NCBI GenBank assembly: GCA_964427285.1
Contig: CAYRTS010000001.1
Span: 1 to 64,000, forward strand
DNA from: SPCO01 sp964427285
GTDB taxonomy: Bacteria; Chloroflexota; Limnocylindria; Limnocylindrales; CSP1-4
Direction of reading: 5' to 3'
Length of the DNA: 64,000 nt
Position 1 is the first letter of the stretch. Every line of letters begins with the position of its first letter. Positions 59,962-64,000 of the stretch are shown here, one piece after another. The notes below the pieces were generated by a model. That model had not been told where the DNA came from. It saw nothing but the letters and a program-made list of their open reading frames with translations, and ran no database searches. The translations under genes were made by a program, and so were the position numbers.

Positions 59962-60095
59962 CGGGCTCAGGCGCCGTCCGGGTCGGAACGCAGATCGGGT
60001 CGACTGATCGGAGTCGGCCGAACACACCTGTGGCGATCCTGCCAACTGGGAGTTGAGCCTTCAGCACCAACATGCGCGATCAGGCCACCACAGTG

Positions 60096-60833
60096 TCATC
60101 TGGGTGCCGGACGACGAGGCACTCGTTCTATTCGTACAACTGAGGGTTGATCCTGAGGCATAGCACCCATCACTAGATCGGGTCGGCGCGTTCGGGTCCG
60201 TTCGAGTGCCTGCTCGTGGCGCCAGCGAGCGACCGCCCCGTGATCCCCCGAGCTGAGTACGGCGGGCACGTCCATGCCCCGAAAGACCGGTGGCCGGGTG
60301 TATTGGGGGTATTCGAGCAGGCCGGCGGTAAATGACTCCTCCGTCGTGGACGCCTCCTCGATGGCGCCCGGCAGAAGACGGATGGTCGCATCAATGACCA
60401 CCAGTGCTGGCAGCTCGCCGCCCGTCAGGACGTAGTCACCGATCGACAACTCCAGGTCGACCAGCGAGCGGATGCGCTCGTCGACGCCTTCGTAGCGCGG
60501 GCACACCAGGATCAGGTGGGGCCGCTGCGCCAGTTCCCCGGCGATCGCCTGGGTAAAGACGCGGCCGACAGGGTCGAGCAGGATCACCGTCGATTCCGGC
60601 CGCCGCAAGGTATCGAGCGCGGCCGCGACCGGCTCCGGCCGCAGGATCATGCCCGCCCCTCCGCCATACGGCGCGTCGTCGACAGATCGATGCCGCCCGA
60701 GGCCCCACTCGCGCAGGTCATGGACCCTGACCACAGCCAGACCCTGCGTCTGGATCCGCGCCGGGATGCTGTCCGACAGCGGGCCCGCGATCATGGCCGG
60801 GAACAGGGTCAGGATGTCGATCTCGAGGGTCAC
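60096..60833 (-). CDS. trmD: tRNA (guanine(37)-N1)-methyltransferase
   Basis: This 245-residue SPOUT-knot enzyme methylates G37 of tRNAs read by CNN codons. Motifs are IDILTLFPAM, SVDDAPYGGGAGMILRPEPV, CPRYEGVDERI, ELSIGDYVLTGGELPALVVID and LLEYPQYTRPPVFRG. It overlaps rimM by 4 bp. Confidence 0.96.
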   Translation of the reverse strand: MTLEIDILTLFPAMIAGPLSDSIPARIQTQGLAVVRVHDLREWGLGRHRSVDDAPYGGGAGMILRPEPVAAALDTLRRPESTVILLDPVGRVFTQAIAGELAQRPHLILVCPRYEGVDERIRSLVDLELSIGDYVLTGGELPALVVIDATIRLLPGAIEEASTTEESFTAGLLEYPQYTRPPVFRGMDVPAVLSSGDHGAVARWRHEQALERTRTRRPDLVMGAMPQDQPSVVRIERVPRRPAPR

Positions 60834-61504
60834 GTTCCGGGGGCCCCGGTTTCCGCCGACGGGTCGGGTTGTGCGGTCAGGCCCGGTTCGGTCGTCAGGC
60901 CCGGTTCGGCCGGTTCCGCCGCCCCCGGCGAGGACGTCGGCGCGAGGCCACGCGGGCGTCGACGCGGGGCCCTGGGTCGTGGCTCGCCCGGATCCCGGGT
61001 TCGCGCGGGACGGAGATCCAGCGACTCAGCGTCCACCACGATCTCGCCCCGACGCGGTGCGAAGATCCGGATGAAGGCCCGAACGGCCGGCAGGTCAAAA
61101 CTGCCCACCGGTCCGCCGCCGACCACGAACACCTCGGTTTCGCCGACCCGGTAGATGTCCTGGACCGTTCCGAGTTCGATGCCGTCAACACCGCGGACGG
61201 GCGTCCCGATCACCTCGTGCCAGTAGTAGGAACCCCGTGTCAGATCCTCCTCGGGCGGCACGATCGCCTCGAGATAGGCATTCCGGAGCGTGTCGGCGGC
61301 ATCACGCGTCGTCACCTCCCGGAACTGCACCCGCCAGCCTGGGCCATCCACGATCTCCTCGGCACTCGCGACCGTGAGGGGCGCCAGGCCACCCTCGCGG
61401 TAGAGGGTGGCGCCGGGCCCGAACCGCGCCTCGGGGCGGTCGGTCAGGATTTCCACCCTGACCGCACCACGGAGCCCGTGGACGCCCCGGACGAGGGCGA
61501 CCAC
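60830..61504 (-). CDS. rimM: 16S rRNA processing protein RimM with Pro-rich tail
   Basis: This 224-residue 30S maturation factor binds S19. The N-terminal barrel (VRGVHGLRGAVRVEILTDRPEARFGPGATLY) and PRC-barrel (YYWHEVIGTPVRGVDGIELGTVQDIY...GEIVVDAESLDL) are clear. The last 55 residues are an Arg- then Pro/Glu/Thr-rich tail with a repeated GLTxxP pattern. The start is GTG 61504, 14 bp after khpA. Confidence 0.93.
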   Translation of the reverse strand: MVALVRGVHGLRGAVRVEILTDRPEARFGPGATLYREGGLAPLTVASAEEIVDGPGWRVQFREVTTRDAADTLRNAYLEAIVPPEEDLTRGSYYWHEVIGTPVRGVDGIELGTVQDIYRVGETEVFVVGGGPVGSFDLPAVRAFIRIFAPRRGEIVVDAESLDLRPARTRDPGEPRPRAPRRRPRGLAPTSSPGAAEPAEPGLTTEPGLTAQPDPSAETGAPGT

Positions 61505-61518
61505 CAGCCGTTCGTCGC

Positions 61519-61752
61519 TCAGAGGATTTCGAGCTGGACCAGCTCGCCGTCGCGCGCAGCGGTCACCTTGAGCAGGGTGCGCAGCGCCTTGGCGACGCTG
61601 CCATTGCGCCCGATGACCTTGCCCATGTCGTCCTCGGCGACATGGAGCTCGATCACGGTGGTGCCGTCCTCGTCGATGACGTCCACGGTGACGGCCGCAG
61701 GGTCATCGACCAGCGCCTTGGCGACATACTCGACCAGGTCCCTGGCTGCCAT
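61519..61752 (-). CDS. khpA: KH-domain RNA-binding protein KhpA
   Basis: This 77-residue single type-II KH domain protein has the RNA-binding GxxG loop in DDMGKVIGRNGSVAKALRTLLK. KhpA with KhpB binds many transcripts and affects cell division and elongation in Gram-positive bacteria. It sits between rpsP and rimM, its standard position. Confidence 0.95.
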   Translation of the reverse strand: MAARDLVEYVAKALVDDPAAVTVDVIDEDGTTVIELHVAEDDMGKVIGRNGSVAKALRTLLKVTAARDGELVQLEIL

Positions 61753-61761
61753 CGCGGCCGC

Positions 61762-62016
61762 CTACTTCGCCGCGGGCACGATGCCCGCTTTGCGAAAGAG
61801 TCGAAGGACGGTGTCCGAGGGCTGGGCGCCATTGGCCATCCAGGCCTTCGCCTTGTCGGCGTCGACCTGGAACTCGACCGGATCCGTCCGAGGGTTGTAG
61901 TGGCCGAGCGTCTCGATGGATCGGCCGTCGCGGGCACTGCGGCCGTCCGCCACGACGACCCGATAGGTTGGCTGCTTGGTCGCGCCGACGCGCGTGAGCC
62001 GGATTCGAACTGCCAT
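61762..62016 (-). CDS. rpsP: 30S ribosomal protein S16
   Basis: This 84-residue S16 has the typical N-terminus AVRIRLTRVGATKQPTYRVVVADGRSARDGRSIETLGHYNP and C-terminal GAQPSDTVLRLFRKAGI. AGGAGGAA lies upstream of the ATG. It lies 18 bp after the DUF3352 gene and 9 bp before khpA. Confidence 0.97.
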   Translation of the reverse strand: MAVRIRLTRVGATKQPTYRVVVADGRSARDGRSIETLGHYNPRTDPVEFQVDADKAKAWMANGAQPSDTVLRLFRKAGIVPAAK

Positions 62017-62034
62017 GGGCTACTGGTTCCTCCT

Positions 62035-63858
62035 CTACTTGACCGTGACGATGAATGTCGATCGATTCAGGTCGCCCTCGATCGAGGTCAATCCGGCGAT
62101 CGCATCAAAAGGAACGAGGAAGGGTTTGATCTCCTCCTCGTAGGTGGCCAGGGCCGAGGGGTCGGCGTTGGCCATGGCGGACTCGAGCAGCTCGCGGATC
62201 GAGCTGATGTCGAGGAACCCGAAGCCATTCCCCTCCCCGAGCCGAGCTGCCGGCGCCTTGTAGCGCTCGTTCGCGGCGATCGAGGTCGCCGGGGTCGTGT
62301 CGAGGACGCTCCTGACGAATGACGGCGATGAGCCCAGGATGACGACCTGGTCGGTGATCGCAAAGGCCAGCTCGGCCCGCCCGGTGGGCAGCTCTGCCCC
62401 GATCATGTCCGGCGACAAGCCCGCCATGCCGGCGAGGCCTCCGAGATCGCTGATATTGCCGAGGTCGACGATCGTGATCGTCGCACCCGCGTAGGCTTCG
62501 TCCCGGACGGTGATGCCTGCGCTCGAGCCTCCGAGCGCGATGAGGTTCCGCAGACTCGTGAACAGCCGCTCGGCCGCCGCCCGATCCGTCGGGACGATGA
62601 TCAGGCCGCCCTCGACCGTCGCCTCGGAGCGAGTCACGGTGATCCCGAAGTCGCCGATCCAGCCGATCGCCGATTCGGTCCCGCCCAGGAGGCCGACCGC
62701 CTGGTCGATCATCTCGATCGCGGGCGCCATGGCCGGGTCGGTGCGGTACGCGTCAAGGGTCTGGAGAATCGCGCGCCCATAGTCGTGGCTGATCGACAGG
62801 GCGACGGCGTTGCCCGGAACGTGGTCGGCCAGAGCGGAGGCGCGGTTGGCGGTCGGCTCCGGCCCGGACGCGGGCTTCGGCGCGACGGCTGCCAGGACCA
62901 GCGCGTCACCCTCCACGCGCAGGGCGAAGGCAGTCCAATCCGGAACGAGTCCCAGGATCGCCTCGCTGGGGAGGGCATCTGCCACCTCTGCGCCGGCGAG
63001 GCCGGTCGAGAACTCCAGCAACTGGCGCAACGCAAGGTAAACGAACCCGATGTGATCCTCGTCATTGGAGGCGAGGGCGGCTTTCATCTCCGGGGTCGAC
63101 GCGAACCCGCTGGCGCCCTTCGTGTCGATCGCCGCCTTGACGGAGGCCACATCGCCCGCGACAACGACCTTGCCATCGAGGAGCGCATACGCCCCCTGTT
63201 GGCCGGCATCGGCCGCAATCAGGATCAGGGTTGCACCGCCATACGACTCGGTGGTGCCCGTCCCGCCGCCAGCCGCAATCAACGACTCGAGCCAGACCGT
63301 TGCGCCCGCCTCGTCCTTGATCGAGAGCAGGAGCAGTGCCCGCGCGCCGTCCATCGCCGCCGCGTCAGCCGCCGAAAGCTGGCTCGGGTCGGGTAACGCG
63401 CCGACGCTGAACGCAAGCTGCCCGCCAAACCAGGGCTTGATGTTCGCGCTCCAGGTCTGTTCGCCTTCGGTCAGCGCGCCGATTGCCCGGTCGAATACCT
63501 CGTCGAGCTTGGTATCGAGCGTGGACTGATCGGCGAAACCCGGGAACCTGGAGAGGAACTGGCCAAGGTTGGCGCGCTGGTCGCCGGGCAGGTCCAGCCG
63601 AACCTCGCCGTACATGAGCGAATCGGCCGGGACGTAACCGAGCACCGTGGCGTTGGCGGCCTGGCCCGTGAACAGGCCCAGCGTCAGCACGGTCGCAGCG
63701 ACGACGAGCGCGACTACCCCGAGCCCGATCACCCAGCGACGACGACCGCCTCGCCCGGTGGGATCCGGCGGCAGGACCGAGGCCGCTGGCGCCGCCTCGG
63801 TGGCCGGCTCAAAGGTCTCGCCCGCGGGTCCGCCGGTCTGGTTCAGATCGTCGGTCAT
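62035..63858 (-). CDS. DUF3352 family membrane-anchored protein
   Basis: This 607-residue protein has a cytoplasmic N-terminus, one transmembrane helix at about 41-62, and a large extracytoplasmic part matching DUF3352: it begins with VLGYVPADSLMYGEVRLDLPGDQRANLGQFLSRFPGF and contains repeated beta/alpha modules. The function of the family is unknown. It is inserted between ffh and rpsP, so it probably shares their transcription. The ATG has GAGGGGAA upstream. Confidence 0.85.
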   Translation of the reverse strand: MTDDLNQTGGPAGETFEPATEAAPAASVLPPDPTGRGGRRRWVIGLGVVALVVAATVLTLGLFTGQAANATVLGYVPADSLMYGEVRLDLPGDQRANLGQFLSRFPGFADQSTLDTKLDEVFDRAIGALTEGEQTWSANIKPWFGGQLAFSVGALPDPSQLSAADAAAMDGARALLLLSIKDEAGATVWLESLIAAGGGTGTTESYGGATLILIAADAGQQGAYALLDGKVVVAGDVASVKAAIDTKGASGFASTPEMKAALASNDEDHIGFVYLALRQLLEFSTGLAGAEVADALPSEAILGLVPDWTAFALRVEGDALVLAAVAPKPASGPEPTANRASALADHVPGNAVALSISHDYGRAILQTLDAYRTDPAMAPAIEMIDQAVGLLGGTESAIGWIGDFGITVTRSEATVEGGLIIVPTDRAAAERLFTSLRNLIALGGSSAGITVRDEAYAGATITIVDLGNISDLGGLAGMAGLSPDMIGAELPTGRAELAFAITDQVVILGSSPSFVRSVLDTTPATSIAANERYKAPAARLGEGNGFGFLDISSIRELLESAMANADPSALATYEEEIKPFLVPFDAIAGLTSIEGDLNRSTFIVTVK

Positions 63859-63877
63859 GCCGTTCCCCTCTGCTGGC

Positions 63878-64000
63878 TCAACGCCGGCCGGTCAGTGCGC
63901 CGAAGGCGGCCCGTTTGCCGCCGCCGGATAGCTGCTTCATCAGTTTCTGCATCTCGCCGAATTGCTTGACCAGGCGATTCACGTCCGGCAGGTTCGTCCC
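63878..64000 (-). CDS. ffh: Signal recognition particle protein Ffh (C-terminal 40 residues, partial)
   Basis: Only the C-terminal end lies in the window; the gene continues past 64000. The 40 visible residues (DVNRLVKQFGEMQKLMKQLSGGGKR and a short tail) are the last helix of the methionine-rich M domain that binds 4.5S RNA and signal peptides. The position upstream of rpsP-rimM-trmD-rplS is the standard ffh location. It ends 19 bp before the DUF3352 start. Confidence 0.9.
   Translation of the reverse strand, partial: GTNLPDVNRLVKQFGEMQKLMKQLSGGGKRAAFGALTGRR

Overview
The window is a high-GC stretch of a bacterial draft genome. A run of exactly 100 N at 18958-19057 is a scaffold gap, so the assembly is a draft, possibly a metagenome bin. 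Gene content and style suggest an uncultured Chloroflexota, perhaps Limnocylindria-like: many GTG/TTG starts, long Ala/Pro tails on housekeeping proteins, the DUF3352 protein beside ffh, and the rpsB-to-ispG and nusA-to-ribF gene strings. That placement is inference; no rRNA is present. I found no tRNA, rRNA, CRISPR array, intact transposase or prophage.

Layout. 1-6514 (+): a dipeptide/oligopeptide-type ABC importer (binding lipoprotein and two permeases, no ATPase gene) followed by a type-2 malate/lactate dehydrogenase and a class III aminotransferase. 6568-10146 (+): a 1192-residue zinc-ribbon/nucleotide-cyclase/AAA ATPase/TPR signalling protein. 10204-19925: accessory genes on both strands, namely a VapC remnant, BKACE (DUF849), DUF1801, a PilZ-type glycosyltransferase, pirin, a methyltransferase, DUF952, a TPP enzyme with an EPEPAT-repeat arm, and YajQ. 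20124-29577 (-): murC, cinA C-domain, a RodZ-like gene, ftsK, rnj, udg and asd. 29899-32875 (-): rpsO-pnp. The pnp product has a complete DEDDh exonuclease domain inserted in its middle. 33008-33571 (+): cobalamin adenosyltransferase. 33607-41963 (-): an eight-gene operon joining an FGGY kinase, a glycerol-1-phosphate-dehydrogenase-like enzyme, a HAD phosphatase, a TIM barrel, a PotD/B/C-type importer without ATPase, and a GntR regulator. A perfect palindrome lies just upstream of its first gene.

42053-64000 (-) is almost wholly core information-processing and envelope genes in three strings: nusA-ylxR-infB-rbfA-nrnA-truB-ribF; rpsB-tsf-pyrH-frr-uppS-cdsA-dxr-rseP-ispG; and ffh-DUF3352-rpsP-khpA-rimM-trmD-rplS-rnhB-yraN-nudix. 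Overlapping stop/start codons (ATGA, GTGA, TTGA) are frequent, so translational coupling looks widespread.

The most striking item is the PNPase-DEDDh chimera, which puts a phosphorolytic and a hydrolytic 3'-5' exonuclease in one chain. Next are the predicted polyol-phosphate operon, an intrinsic terminator inside the leader of nusA, an RNase HII that lacks its GRG recognition motif, a RibF without the riboflavin-kinase signature, and the TPP enzyme whose reading frame is only apparently broken by the assembly gap.
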